Positions 7,642 through 15,547 of a stretch of 64,000 nt of DNA are shown one piece after another. The translations under genes and the position numbers were made by a program. Source of the stretch: Candidatus Saccharibacteria bacterium UBA2018. Lineage in GTDB: Bacteria; Patescibacteriota; Saccharimonadia; Saccharimonadales; Saccharimonadaceae. How positions within the stretch are numbered: position 1 is the stretch's first letter; each line of letters starts with the position of its first letter. The DNA is taken from assembly GCA_002335175.1 (NCBI GenBank), contig DDCA01000001.1, forward strand, positions 558,001-622,000, written 5' to 3'. The notes beneath the pieces are model-generated. The model searched no databases, was not told the origin of the DNA, and saw nothing but the letters and a program-made list of their open reading frames with translations.

Positions 7642-8580
7642 ATGAAAGCGGCTCAATTTAGCGAATATGGCGGTCCGGAAGTTATTCAGGTAGTGGAAGC
7701 TGACAAGCCAACACCTATGGAAAATCAGGTCTTGGTTGAGGTTCATGACTCAAGTATCAACCCGTTTGATACATCTATCCGGGCTGGCTACATGAAGGAA
7801 ATGATTCCGCTTGAATTACCGGTTACACTGGGCGGTGACATTGCCGGTGAAGTTATAGAAATCGGTAGTGATGTCAGCGGCTTTGCCGTTGGTGATAAAG
7901 TCTACGGCCAGGCGAACGTCGTTGCTGGGAATAGCGGCGCGTTTGCACAGTTTTCGGCTACGAAGGCCGAGCAAGTTGCCATTATGCCTTCGAATCTCGA
8001 CTATCTAGAGAGTGCCTCTTTGCCGCTGGTAGGAGCCAGTGCCCTGCAAGCCCTAACCCAACACATTAATCTGCAGCCCGGGCAAAAGATCTTTATCCAC
8101 GGCGGTGGTGGCGGCATCGGGACGATTGCCATTCAAATTGCCAAGAACATTGGCGCACATATTGCGACTACGGCGACAGGTGAGCAGATTGAACTCGTCA
8201 AAAAACTTGGCGCCGACGAAGTTATCGACTACAAGTCAGCTGACTTTTCGGAAGTGCTGTCTGACTATGACGCTGCTTTTGATACCGTAGGCGGCGAAGA
8301 ATTCACAAAGACATTCAATATTCTGAAGAGCGGCGGTGTTGCGGTGAGTATGATTGCCGAAGTTGACGAAGCAAAAGCAAGTGAGCGTGGAATTAGCGCG
8401 TTTCGCCAGCAAACCCATGTGACTACAAAGGTGCTCGATGAACTGCGCGTACTTGTCGAAGCTGGCGTTGTAACTCCGCAAGTCGACAAAGTATTTTCGC
8501 TCGATGATATCCAAGCCGCTTTTAAAGCAAAGGAAGAAGGCACGGTCAGTGGTAAAATTGTGCTAAAAATCAAGGATTAG
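7642..8580 (+). CDS. zinc-free MDR oxidoreductase (quinone reductase-like)
   Basis: This 312-aa medium-chain dehydrogenase/reductase has a GroES-like N-terminal half with NPFDTSIRAG and LGGDIAGEV, then a Rossmann domain with the nucleotide-binding IHGGGGGIGTIAIQIAK near residue 153 and a C-terminal VSGKIVLKI. The catalytic and structural zinc cysteines are absent, as in NADPH:quinone reductases. It is expected to reduce quinones or enones with NAD(P)H in the cytoplasm. It is monocistronic, with its own promoter and a strong AAAGGAGG before the ATG. Confidence 0.88.
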   Translation: MKAAQFSEYGGPEVIQVVEADKPTPMENQVLVEVHDSSINPFDTSIRAGYMKEMIPLELPVTLGGDIAGEVIEIGSDVSGFAVGDKVYGQANVVAGNSGAFAQFSATKAEQVAIMPSNLDYLESASLPLVGASALQALTQHINLQPGQKIFIHGGGGGIGTIAIQIAKNIGAHIATTATGEQIELVKKLGADEVIDYKSADFSEVLSDYDAAFDTVGGEEFTKTFNILKSGGVAVSMIAEVDEAKASERGISAFRQQTHVTTKVLDELRVLVEAGVVTPQVDKVFSLDDIQAAFKAKEEGTVSGKIVLKIKD

Positions 8581-8635
8581 CACAAAGTTTTCAGGGATAC
8601 GTGATTGGTATCACTCGCAAACACGACGTAAATCA

Positions 8636-8664
8636 CTGACACCACATCCGAAACCTCCTATGCT
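8636..8664 (+). promoter_or_regulatory. promoter for the 124-aa membrane protein
   Basis: CTGACA, a 17-nt spacer and TATGCT precede a leader with GGAAAGGAGG and the ATG at 8688. Confidence 0.55.
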
Positions 8665-8687
8665 AAAAACGGAAAGGAGGATAGGTC

Positions 8688-9062
8688 ATGCGTATCACTT
8701 GGAAAGACGGTGTTACCACGCTGGCAACTGCGGGGATTGTACTCCTCGAAGCCGCCCACTTCTATGAGTGGGGCTGGGCTCTCGTAGACGAAGTACGATG
8801 GGTCATCTTTGGCATCGCAGCGCTACTGGCTATCAGCTACGTATTCGGTTACGTATTTGATGGCACGCGCTCGACGGCTTGGAACTGGGTTGCAGCCCTC
8901 GTCGCGGTCGTAGCGGTCGTCACAGCCACTCTTGGCTTGATTTATGCCGCTTCTGGCTATGCAGCGGTACTGATGTTCACATCGGTAGCCTTCTGGCTAG
9001 CCTCGCTGGTCGCTCACCTGACCATACACTACCCCACCACGCATGGGCACACATATGCATAG
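8688..9062 (+). CDS. hypothetical membrane protein, 4 TM (124 aa)
   Basis: Four hydrophobic segments lie at about residues 9-25, 36-54, 64-86 and 90-112, and there are several Trp and aromatic residues at the membrane edges. A strong Shine-Dalgarno (GGAAAGGAGG) precedes the ATG, and a rho-independent terminator follows the stop, so this is a well-defined single-gene unit. No conserved family is recognised, and the His-rich end (HLTIHYPTTHGHTYA) is not enough to suggest metal binding. Confidence 0.7.
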   Translation: MRITWKDGVTTLATAGIVLLEAAHFYEWGWALVDEVRWVIFGIAALLAISYVFGYVFDGTRSTAWNWVAALVAVVAVVTATLGLIYAASGYAAVLMFTSVAFWLASLVAHLTIHYPTTHGHTYA

Positions 9063-9092
9063 GACCGAACCTATCTAGAAGTCCATGGATAT

Positions 9093-9125
9093 GCCCCGCT
9101 CCTGCATTGTGAGCGGGGCTGTGTT
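9093..9125 (+). terminator. rho-independent terminator
   Basis: GCCCCGCTC (9093-9101) pairs with GAGCGGGGC (9111-9119), followed by a T-rich run. It ends the 124-aa membrane protein transcript. Confidence 0.85.
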
Positions 9126-9167
9126 TTATATAGAATAATTGCGGGTTCCAATCATTGCCCAACCATG

Positions 9168-9193
9168 AAAAAAGCCCATCCTTTCGGACGGGC
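9168..9193 (-). terminator. rho-independent terminator of the initiator tRNA
   Basis: On the minus strand GCCCGTCC pairs with GGATGGGC around a GAAA loop and is followed by six T. Outside this stem the tRNA's own 3' end, including CCA (about 9197-9208), is complementary to about 9159-9170, giving an extended hairpin that would sequester the CCA until processed. Confidence 0.85.
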
Positions 9194-9201
9194 ACTTTTC
9201 A

Positions 9202-9279
<78 letters not shown>

Positions 9280-9328
9280 ATATACTTTGTAAATCATGAC
9301 CTGGTCTCGTTTGTATTTTCATAACCAA

Positions 9329-9380
9329 GGTTATGAGCTATCGATGCGACATGGAGCTGACCAGACTGCTCCACCCCGCG
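9329..9380 (-). pseudogene. partial 5' half copy of the initiator tRNA
   Basis: Positions 9354-9380 repeat the acceptor and D arm of the tRNA at 9202-9279 exactly. The anticodon-loop segment (GGTTATGAGC, 9329-9338) is also repeated, but a 15-nt insertion disrupts the stem and there is no T arm. It lies about 50 nt upstream of the real tRNA in its direction of transcription. Confidence 0.75.
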
Positions 9381-9437
9381 ATACTCATACAAATTTAACA
9401 GATACACTTTACTTTTGCAAGTTACCGCGGCTGGTAG

Positions 9438-10097
9438 TTACTCTTTAATTTCGTCCTTGGGATTGCTGCAATGTGCAACAAAGAAGCTTGCGCCTTCGGG
9501 TTCGTCATATACGAATTCACCGGATGCCCAATCTTGGCCAAATAAATTCACGTCGTTAAAACGCTCACTTAGCGCATCTTCTAACTCGGCAAATTCCCAT
9601 TGGGTAATATGATCAGGATTAACATCGGCTCGAATGTCGCTTGGAGTCGACATAAAGAAATGTCCATCGTCTTTTGCAAGTCCAATCTGGACGCTGTCGA
9701 GTATCTGATGGCCGACTTCGCGCGGGACATGTTCGATAGCTTCAAAAAATGTCACGACATCGGGGCGTCCTTGCTCTGAGGTAACTCTTGCCCGTAGATA
9801 TAGATTTGCGTCAGCGTGCACAAACTCGTTACCCGGATAGGTTGCTTTTGCGGACTCAATCGCTGCTTCAGACAAGTCGACTCCGACGGTAGATGCAGCT
9901 CCGGCTTGACGCATCAAGTCTGTTCCGTATCCAACGCCGCAACATACGTCAACTGCCGACGATCCAATCTTTATATAACGCGCTGCAAGCTCGTAGCGTC
10001 TTAAGTGGTGCCTTATGGTCTCGGGACGTATCGTGCTTGAAGGATCAAATGATAAACGAGGGATTATGGGATTATCGACATACTCTATACTACTCAT
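9438..10097 (-). CDS. SAM-dependent methyltransferase (class I)
   Basis: This 219-aa protein has the SAM-binding motif I AVDVCCGVGYGTDL at about residue 48, the acidic end of strand 2 (VGVDLSEAAI) and a motif IV-like DVVTFFEAIEHV. The last resembles ubiquinone/tRNA-type Methyltransf_11 enzymes. The substrate cannot be inferred. It is a single gene between a tRNA and the FtsB-like gene, on the minus strand. A palindrome overlaps its promoter region, so its transcription may be repressed by an unknown factor. Confidence 0.85.
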   Translation of the reverse strand: MSSIEYVDNPIIPRLSFDPSSTIRPETIRHHLRRYELAARYIKIGSSAVDVCCGVGYGTDLMRQAGAASTVGVDLSEAAIESAKATYPGNEFVHADANLYLRARVTSEQGRPDVVTFFEAIEHVPREVGHQILDSVQIGLAKDDGHFFMSTPSDIRADVNPDHITQWEFAELEDALSERFNDVNLFGQDWASGEFVYDEPEGASFFVAHCSNPKDEIKE

Positions 10098-10116
10098 GAC
10101 AGCCTTTAGGTATAAA

Positions 10117-10139
10117 CCGAATTATGTATTGTAATTCGG
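10117..10139. promoter_or_regulatory. dyad upstream of the methyltransferase gene
   Basis: CCGAATTA and TAATTCGG form a perfect 8-bp dyad with a 7-nt centre, beginning 20 nt before the methyltransferase start and overlapping the likely promoter on the minus strand. It is a candidate operator. Confidence 0.45.
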
Positions 10140-10183
10140 AATATAGCATAAATACCCGCGTAGTCAACTATAAGAAAATATTA

Positions 10184-10633
10184 TTAACGATTGAGGTCGC
10201 GGTAGGTACCGCCAAACAAGAAGTTCACCCATTGCTGTAGGTTACTATCGGGAACTTGCTTCGGCTGGGCTTCCGCGAGCTTGGCGGTGTTGTCGCTCGC
10301 CGTTGCGGCGGCAGAGTTTGGCGGCAATATCAGCACCTTTTCGCCGGGCAGAACGAGCCCCATCCGCTCTCGGACGGCAAGCTCTTTGTACTCATCGCTT
10401 TTGTAATAGTTCTGTTCAAATTTCAGCTTTTCGGTTTCCAGTTCGGCAAGACGCATTTGACGCTGTTTGTAGTCGATTTCCTTTTGTAAACCATAATTAC
10501 GCTCCATTGCCTGAACCGAACCCCATGCCCAGCTGGCCGCAATAAACAACCCAACTAACACGACAATGTTATTGGTAGTAAACACCCGGTGCCGGGCAAA
10601 GTAGTAGGTTTTTCGAACGTTTATGTTTTTCAT
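10184..10633 (-). CDS. FtsB/DivIC-like septum formation protein
   Basis: This 149-aa protein has a short basic N terminus, one membrane segment (about residues 22-40), then a coiled coil (YGLQKEIDYKQRQMRLAELE) and the motif RERMGLVLPGEKVLIL typical of FtsB/DivIC. A Pro/Ala-rich tail follows. FtsB-like proteins bridge FtsL and FtsQ in the divisome outside the membrane. A TATAAT lies about 20 nt upstream of its ATG on the minus strand. No other division gene is adjacent. Confidence 0.82.
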   Translation of the reverse strand: MKNINVRKTYYFARHRVFTTNNIVVLVGLFIAASWAWGSVQAMERNYGLQKEIDYKQRQMRLAELETEKLKFEQNYYKSDEYKELAVRERMGLVLPGEKVLILPPNSAAATASDNTAKLAEAQPKQVPDSNLQQWVNFLFGGTYRDLNR

Positions 10634-10709
10634 GGCGCTTTCGCTTTGTTTGCATTATACCCCAACGATGCGAGAGATAGAAAGCTCACAAAGGTTTCTA
10701 TCCGAGCGA

Positions 10710-10748
10710 GGCAGGATTTCAACTGCGAAGCAGTTATAGCTCACTCCT
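10710..10748 (-). pseudogene. decayed tRNA remnant
   Basis: The stretch GCAGGATTTCAACTGCGA resembles the T-arm side of the initiator tRNA (GCAGGATTTGAACCTGCGA) and is followed by TTATAGCTCAC, similar to its anticodon region, but no cloverleaf can form. It lies just upstream of the third CAT tRNA. Confidence 0.45.
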
Positions 10749-10823
10749 GTTAATTACGTTATAATATGCCGAGTACATCAGTGACTGGATACAATCCGTT
10801 CATTAAATATTTATTTCTGGTTT

Positions 10824-10899
10824 GGGGGCGTAGCTCAGCGGTTAGAGCAGCGGGCTCATAACCTGTTGGTCGCTGGTTCAATCCCAGCCGCCCCCACCA
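10824..10899 (+). tRNA. tRNA with CAT anticodon (Met or Ile2)
   Basis: The cloverleaf is GGGGGCG/CGCCCCC acceptor, D stem GCTC/GAGC, anticodon loop CTCATAA, T stem GCTGG/CCAGC with TTCAATC, discriminator A10896 and encoded CCA. The 5' leader (10802-10821) and the 3' side starting at the discriminator (10896-10915) are complementary over 20 nt with one G-U pair, so the acceptor would be extended into a helix that includes the CCA. With the tRNA at 2888, one is probably elongator Met and the other Ile2. Confidence 0.92.
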
Positions 10900-10987
10900 G
10901 AAATAAGTATTTAATTGGTTGCCGCTATCGCTTCGCTCTTCCGCCTGTTCATCGAGAAAGTAAACTTGTTCTCAATTTCGTGCGGCT

Positions 10988-11012
10988 CCACCAATCCCAG
11001 CCACACCCACCA
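10988..11012 (+). pseudogene. partial 3' copy of the CAT tRNA
   Basis: The sequence CCACCAATCCCAGCCACACC repeats, with changes, the T arm and 3' acceptor of the tRNA at 10824-10899, about 90 nt downstream of it. There is no 5' half, so it is a remnant. Confidence 0.5.
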
Positions 11013-11015
11013 ATA

Positions 11016-11375
11016 TTATTTTCGTCTTGATTTTAAGTCTTTACGCAGCTCTTCAATCATGAGCTGCGTTTTGTAGTGGTCTTGATTGCCTTTTCTAAAC
11101 AAGTAGTCCGCCAGCGCGGCTATTAAGATTGCCTGGGTAACTAATTGGAGCCACTCGGACTGCCAGTTTTCAAATGTTGCCGACCAAAACTCTGGCCAGA
11201 ACTCGCTCATCTGGAAGGTTTGGCCGTGTTCTTCGCTTTGCTGCTTGACTTGTTCGAGCTGCGAAAAATATTGCCCACCCCAGCTTAGAATGAAAAATAC
11301 TGCCAGAATAAATACTGCCAGCCATCTTCTCCAAAAAGTATCTTCGTTTGCATACTGCTGCTGTAACGTCGCCAT
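11016..11375 (-). CDS. DUF6766-like membrane protein
   Basis: This 119-aa protein has two hydrophobic segments (about residues 17-35 and 79-93) separated by an extracytoplasmic Trp-rich region with FWPEFWSATFENWQSEWLQL. This pattern with an N-terminal LSWGGQYF is what I recall for the DUF6766 family, which occurs in Actinobacteria and others. The C-terminal tail is basic (EELRKDLKSRRK). GGAGG lies 9 nt before the ATG. Function unknown; no operon partners. Confidence 0.7.
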   Translation of the reverse strand: MATLQQQYANEDTFWRRWLAVFILAVFFILSWGGQYFSQLEQVKQQSEEHGQTFQMSEFWPEFWSATFENWQSEWLQLVTQAILIAALADYLFRKGNQDHYKTQLMIEELRKDLKSRRK

Positions 11376-11535
11376 GCTTGTATCCTCCGTTATGTACTAT
11401 CCGCCTTCATCGTACTCCCACTTTGGAAAAGAGAATGTGAAAAAGATAACTATTTGCTGACGTCGACGTGTGCGATATGTTACAGCGTCGTATTGTGCCC
11501 TCTTTCATAATAGAAATAGTAAAGGGAGGTTAATT

Positions 11536-11691
11536 ATGACAAAAAACCACGGCAACTCCATTAAGAACGACAAGCAATACGAAGGTCTGCGCAAAAAAGG
11601 CATGAGCAAAGAACGAGCGGCCAAGATTGCGAACTCAAAAGGCGCTTCCAAGCGCGGCGGTAAAAACAGTAGTAATAAAAGTAGCTCTTAA
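11536..11691 (+). CDS. DUF7218-like small basic protein (51 aa)
   Basis: This protein consists of a short helix-turn-helix-like core, KQYEGLRKKGMSKERAAKIANS, followed by a Lys/Gly/Ser tail (SKRGGKNSSNKSSS). The pattern matches the small family I know as DUF7218, found mostly in Actinobacteria. GGGAGG precedes the ATG by 8 nt, which rules out the longer upstream frame. Its stop overlaps the end of the convergent gene by 4 nt. Function unknown; the charge suggests nucleic acid binding. Confidence 0.7.
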   Translation: MTKNHGNSIKNDKQYEGLRKKGMSKERAAKIANSKGASKRGGKNSSNKSSS

Positions 11692-12101
11692 CGGCCGTTT
11701 GTAAGCTGGTCCCAAGATTCCGCTGCTTTTCGGCGAAGCTCAGCAGCTTCTTGGGCCTGTCGCTCGGCTTTTTGCTGAGCTGTTTCTTCTACAGGTTTCG
11801 CTTTTTCTAATAGGTTCCGTGCCAACGCCACACCTCGTGCATTTGTTGTACGTTGGTCTGGTGTAATCGGCCGCCTATCGGCGTTTGCGATGTCTCTGCT
11901 TACATCACGTCCACTTTGTTCAGGATAACTTCTTCCGCCGCGGCGACTAGCACGGCTAACCTTTTTTGGTGCACCTGAACGCTCTGGCTTGTCCTCGTCC
12001 GGCTCGGTAGGAATACCGTGTCGATGGCGTGCGAGATAGTACGAGCCGAGTTTATCGGCTTCGGTATCAGGATCAATGCCAATGCGAGGTGTTTCACTCA
12101 T
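11688..12101 (-). CDS. hypothetical charged, disordered protein (137 aa)
   Basis: The most likely start is MSETPRIGID; an in-frame ATG 9 nt upstream is possible. The sequence is rich in Arg, Asp, Glu and Ala and has no membrane segment. A basic middle (KKVSRASRRGGRSY) is followed by a long amphipathic helix (VEETAQQKAERQAQEAAELR). It looks largely disordered with a C-terminal coiled coil. No family recognised. It is convergent with the DUF7218-like gene. Confidence 0.6.
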   Translation of the reverse strand: MSETPRIGIDPDTEADKLGSYYLARHRHGIPTEPDEDKPERSGAPKKVSRASRRGGRSYPEQSGRDVSRDIANADRRPITPDQRTTNARGVALARNLLEKAKPVEETAQQKAERQAQEAAELRRKAAESWDQLTNGR

Positions 12102-12150
12102 AATCTGCATATTACCATAAACGGTATTAAAAGTCAACTACTACTTGAGG

Positions 12151-12285
12151 TCATTGCTTTGACGGGCCTAATTTTAAGCCCTTGATAGCTTTCGCTAACC
12201 TCTGCCTTATCTTTCGCATGCGAGTTGCCTTTTCGGCTGCTTCGGCGTAACGCTCATCGGGTGATTTGTATCTTTCTTGTTCCAT
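12151..12285 (-). CDS. 44-aa basic protein behind the ABC transporter genes
   Basis: A short reading frame begins 4 nt after the stop of the ABC permease and encodes a helical, basic peptide (MEQERYKSPDERYAEAAEKA, then RMRKIRQRLAKAIKGLKLG). The tight spacing suggests that it is translated with the transporter. No clear Shine-Dalgarno is visible and no family is recognised. It could equally be chance coding in the operon tail. Confidence 0.45.
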   Translation of the reverse strand: MEQERYKSPDERYAEAAEKATRMRKIRQRLAKAIKGLKLGPSKQ

Positions 12286-12289
12286 ATCA

Positions 12290-13396
12290 CTAGTCCCAAC
12301 GGAAAACACGAAATGCGATAACATAAATAACTACCAACCAAATGGCAGTTAAGCCAAGTTCAGGACCGATTTCAAAGAGATTACGGCCTTCGGTAACGAC
12401 AAATCGGAGCGCATCGACGATGGGCGTAAGTGGCAGTAACCCTGAAATAGTCTGAAGCCAGTCGGGCATTAAAAAACGCGGGAAGAATGTACCGGAAAGG
12501 AACATCATTGGGAATGTTATCAGGTTCGCCAGCGGTGCGGCCTGATTCTCATTCTTTGCCCAGCCACCGACAGCCAACCCAACGCCAAACATAGTGGCCG
12601 TACCGAGTAAGACAACGACGAGCATAGTCAGGTAGTCACCGCGCATGTTGAGGTCAAAAAATGTCAGTGCAACCGCAAACATAAGGGCAACCGAAAGTAC
12701 CCCGACGAACATCTGGCTGAGTACGTTGGCAGTGAAGAATTGCCATACCCGCAGGGTTGTCGTGTGATAGCGGCGCAGGATACCTTGTTGTTTCATGCGG
12801 GGAAAGACGCTGGTAGGCCCAAAGATACCAAGGCTTAGGATTGAAAAGCCGAGCAGCCCGGCGAATGTGTAATCAAATTGGTTCAGGCCTTGTTCCTTCG
12901 ATACCGTCAGCTTGGCAGTAAACGGTGTCGGTGCTTTGGTAATTTCTTTGTTAACTTGATTGAAAATTGCGTCGAAGATTGATTTTAAGGTAGCGCCCGC
13001 CTGAGCCGAGTTCTGGTCGACTACTACTTCCGCCTGGCCGCTCGGGTAGGGTTGGCCGCCGGTGACTTCCCCGAACGATCCGGGCAGCTTGATGATGGCA
13101 TCGATTTCACCGCGCTTCATCTTTTCGCGGGCGTCCGATTCGGTCTTGATGTCTTTGTTAATCTTTATCAAGTCGTCTTTTTGGGCATTCTTTAAAAATT
13201 CCTTAGTAAACGAGTTGTCGGCTTGGTTGAGCAAAGCAACGTTGAACGATGGACCATTGTTACCGCCGAAGATACCCCCGAAGACGAACAGAAAGATTAG
13301 GGGGAACACAAAAATGAAAAACAGGGCTGTTTTATCGCGGAACGAACGCTTAATGTCGATGAGGGCGAATATAAGGATGGAGCGGAATTGTTTCAT
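12290..13396 (-). CDS. ABC-2 type transporter permease
   Basis: This 368-aa membrane protein has one N-terminal TM (about residues 22-42), a large extracytoplasmic domain (about 45-180) and five to six C-terminal TM segments with FPMMFLSGTFFPRFLMPDWLQ, the ABC-2 family signature near the fourth helix. It is the export channel paired with the ATPase encoded 1 nt upstream. Systems of this layout export drugs, lipids or polysaccharide; the substrate is not evident. The 44-aa gene follows. Confidence 0.88.
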   Translation of the reverse strand: MKQFRSILIFALIDIKRSFRDKTALFFIFVFPLIFLFVFGGIFGGNNGPSFNVALLNQADNSFTKEFLKNAQKDDLIKINKDIKTESDAREKMKRGEIDAIIKLPGSFGEVTGGQPYPSGQAEVVVDQNSAQAGATLKSIFDAIFNQVNKEITKAPTPFTAKLTVSKEQGLNQFDYTFAGLLGFSILSLGIFGPTSVFPRMKQQGILRRYHTTTLRVWQFFTANVLSQMFVGVLSVALMFAVALTFFDLNMRGDYLTMLVVVLLGTATMFGVGLAVGGWAKNENQAAPLANLITFPMMFLSGTFFPRFLMPDWLQTISGLLPLTPIVDALRFVVTEGRNLFEIGPELGLTAIWLVVIYVIAFRVFRWD

Positions 13397-13397
13397 G

Positions 13398-14153
13398 CTA
13401 GTCCCTTAGCGCCTTTCCGGTCAGATCGATGAAAACATCTTCTAGGTTAGCTTGCTCGACGTGCTGTTCCTTTTTGAAACCTTTCTTAAGAAGGTTCCGT
13501 ACCAGGTTTTTAGGGCTATCAAGCGCAATAATCTTCCCTGCATCCATGACCGCAATACGGTCGCATAGCAGCTCGGCTTCTTCCATGTAATGTGTCGTAA
13601 TGACGACGGTAACACCCCGCTTCTTGATGTCCCGGACCAGTTCCCAAAGATTGCGGCGAGCTTGTGGGTCAAGGCCGGTGGTAGGTTCGTCTAAGAAGAA
13701 AACTTTTGGTTCATGAACGAGGGCGGCTGCAATTGAGAAACGTTGGCGCTGTCCGCCCGAAAGCTGCTCAACATAGCTGCCGGCCTTGTCTTCCAGCTGA
13801 ACCGAGGCTAGGTGCTGTTTGGCATCGACTGTTAGGCCATAGGCCGCTGCAAAGAGTTGCAGTAGTTCTGTCAGCTTGGTTTTGTCTTGAAAGCTTGGGC
13901 TCTGCGGTTGGACACCAATAATTGCCCGGATAGCATAGGGGTCTTTGGCAACATCGATACCGGCAATCGTGGCCGAACCACCATCGATAGGCCGCAATGC
14001 CTCCAGCATTTCAAGCGTTGTTGTCTTGCCAGCGCCGTTTGGGCCCAGAATCCCAAAGACTTCGCCGGGCTTAACATCAAAGCTAATATTATCGACGACA
14101 TTTCTGTCACTGTATGTTTTCGTCAGATTTTTGGCTTGTACCATCGCCTTCAT
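13398..14153 (-). CDS. ABC transporter ATP-binding protein (DrrA-like)
   Basis: This 251-aa ATPase has Walker A GPNGAGKTT near residue 38, the signature LSGGQRQR near 129, Walker B VFFLDEPTTGLD near 149 and the switch histidine in VVITTHYMEEAE. It powers the ABC-2 permease whose gene starts 1 nt after its stop. In-frame ATGs at residues 1 and 4 are both possible starts. The length and C-terminal VFIDLTGKALRD are typical of DrrA/NatA-type exporters for drugs or ions. Confidence 0.9.
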   Translation of the reverse strand: MKAMVQAKNLTKTYSDRNVVDNISFDVKPGEVFGILGPNGAGKTTTLEMLEALRPIDGGSATIAGIDVAKDPYAIRAIIGVQPQSPSFQDKTKLTELLQLFAAAYGLTVDAKQHLASVQLEDKAGSYVEQLSGGQRQRFSIAAALVHEPKVFFLDEPTTGLDPQARRNLWELVRDIKKRGVTVVITTHYMEEAELLCDRIAVMDAGKIIALDSPKNLVRNLLKKGFKKEQHVEQANLEDVFIDLTGKALRD

Positions 14154-14451
14154 TGATATTCATTATACATGCCCAAGCGTAACTTTGAGATAACGCTCGG
14201 TGATATAACAATCCGCTTCGCTTCTTGTTCTATCATTCGCTAATAGTTGTCAAATTAAAAATTATGACAACTATCAAAAAAGCCCCGCTTTGGTGAGGCG
14301 AAGGGCTACTGCGGGCCTGATTCGCCAAGCGAGGCAATTTTGGCACCTGTTTGTTTGATACTACTGTAGCATCAATAGTGCTAATGTTTCAATGGTAATT
14401 TTTACCAGCTGAAACACTTTCTGTTTTCAGCAAGTTTTTACCAAAGAAAAA
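14154..14451. other. intergenic region with inverted repeats
   Basis: No gene seen. ATAGTTGTCA (14243-14252) and TGACAACTAT (14265-14274) form a 10-bp inverted repeat with a 12-nt AT-rich centre, a possible operator for the ABC operon to its left. A GC-rich hairpin with six T on the minus strand (about 14276-14320) looks like a terminator. Confidence 0.45.
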
Positions 14452-14470
14452 CCGCTCTTAGTGAGAGCGG
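14452..14470 (-). terminator. rho-independent terminator
   Basis: CCGCTCT and AGAGCGG pair around a 5-nt loop and are followed by five T on the minus strand. It ends the 68-aa gene. Confidence 0.85.
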
Positions 14471-14498
14471 CTTCCATTGATTTCGAATTTGGTTGTTC

Positions 14499-14705
14499 TT
14501 ATTTCTTCTTTGAAACGGTCAAAAAGCCGTTACGTGGGTTTTCTTTTACAACGCGGTCGGCTGGTAGGTCGACTGGGGTACCCTTAGCGTTCTTTTCTAC
14601 CTTTGCGAAGAAGTAGATGGTCTGTGGCTTGCCGCCACGTAGGGTAACTTCGGTTTTGTGTAAGTAGTATGTGACACCCTTGCTGTTAGTATGACTGTAA
14701 GCCAT
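14499..14705 (-). CDS. conserved small protein of CPR type (68 aa)
   Basis: The sequence pattern MAYSHTNSKGVTYYLHKTEV, RGGKPQTIYFF and ADRVVKENPRNG matches a small soluble protein that I recall as common in Saccharibacteria and other CPR genomes; its function is unknown. AGGAGG precedes the ATG by 10 nt. A TTGACA-18-TACGCT promoter upstream and a strong terminator downstream make it an isolated, probably well-expressed unit. The basic, beta-rich composition would suit binding of nucleic acid or ribosome, which is only a guess. Confidence 0.8.
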   Translation of the reverse strand: MAYSHTNSKGVTYYLHKTEVTLRGGKPQTIYFFAKVEKNAKGTPVDLPADRVVKENPRNGFLTVSKKK

Positions 14706-14740
14706 GTGGTTGATACCTCCTATTAGTTCTTACAAGAGTA

Positions 14741-14770
14741 AGCGTACGCCACACCCCGCCCCCCTGTCAA
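14741..14770 (-). promoter_or_regulatory. promoter of the 68-aa gene
   Basis: On the minus strand TTGACA (14765-14770), an 18-nt spacer and TACGCT (14741-14746) precede the gene by about 35 nt. Confidence 0.65.
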
Positions 14771-14784
14771 CACCTTAGCTAAAT

Positions 14785-15411
14785 TTAGATGCTCTGGTAG
14801 TGGCGCCGAAGTAGCAGCCGAAGCAGTACCAGGCTTAGTAACCGGATGACTATGAGAACTGTTATAAAGAGGCTAATCAACAGGCTAAAACCGGCAAAAT
14901 CGGGGGACCAAACCGGGCTGGCAAATTCGTGGCGATACAGGTTAGCATTTGGAAGCTCTACCTTGTCAGGAGTGTTAGTAGACGCTGGGTATTTGGCGAG
15001 TTCGCTGGCAAAGCATTGCACATAGGCCTGGGAATACCCCCCAAACTGGGCCTTACAGGTAGCATCGGCTTTGACGTTGATATTGTTGGCCCTGTCATTG
15101 ACACTAGCTTTCTCAATAGCCTCTTTGGTATCTCGCTTGTATTGGTCTTCAAGGTAAATCGTACCGCTACCGGCATTCATGTGCATAGCCGCATACCGCT
15201 GAAGATCGAACAATCGTGCCCGGGTGACTTCTTCGTCGCCTTGTTCATCGGCATGAAAGACGGCTGTTCGGCGCTCAATCATCCCAATGTTGTTAAGCCG
15301 CAAGAAGGTAGCTGAAATGAGAAGCGACAATATCAAAAGCAAAACCAGCTGCCAGGTCTTAACCCGCTGCAACTGCTTGATACTGCGTTTGATATGCTGT
15401 TTGTCCGCCAC
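14785..15411 (-). CDS. hypothetical protein with N- and C-terminal membrane segments (208 aa)
   Basis: A basic N terminus is followed by a TM helix (about residues 20-38), then an extracytoplasmic domain of about 130 residues with RARLFDLQRYAAMHMN and two cysteines (residues about 113 and 127), then a C-terminal TM helix (about 172-195) and a basic tail (RLLLRRHYQS). The RYAAMHMN region resembles what is seen in some secreted CPR proteins, but no family is assigned. It lies 135 nt downstream of the MFS gene on the same strand. Confidence 0.6.
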   Translation of the reverse strand: MADKQHIKRSIKQLQRVKTWQLVLLLILSLLISATFLRLNNIGMIERRTAVFHADEQGDEEVTRARLFDLQRYAAMHMNAGSGTIYLEDQYKRDTKEAIEKASVNDRANNINVKADATCKAQFGGYSQAYVQCFASELAKYPASTNTPDKVELPNANLYRHEFASPVWSPDFAGFSLLISLFITVLIVIRLLSLVLLRLLLRRHYQSI

Positions 15412-15449
15412 CGCTAAGTCGCCAGCCCTCCCCTTTTTTACTGAGTTTC

Positions 15450-15547
15450 AGTATAGCACGAGGAGTGCGAGCGAAATGGACGGTTATACCTTCGTTTCCG
15501 AGCCGACGAAGTACTACACGAGCGGAGCGAAGTATAGCACGAGGAGT
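15450..15547. repeat. short direct repeats between the MFS and 208-aa genes
   Basis: AGTATAGCACGAGGAGT occurs exactly at 15450-15466 and 15531-15547. A degenerate copy (AGTACTACACGAGCGGAG) lies at about 15510-15527. The last copy overlaps the stop of the MFS gene. Confidence 0.6.
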
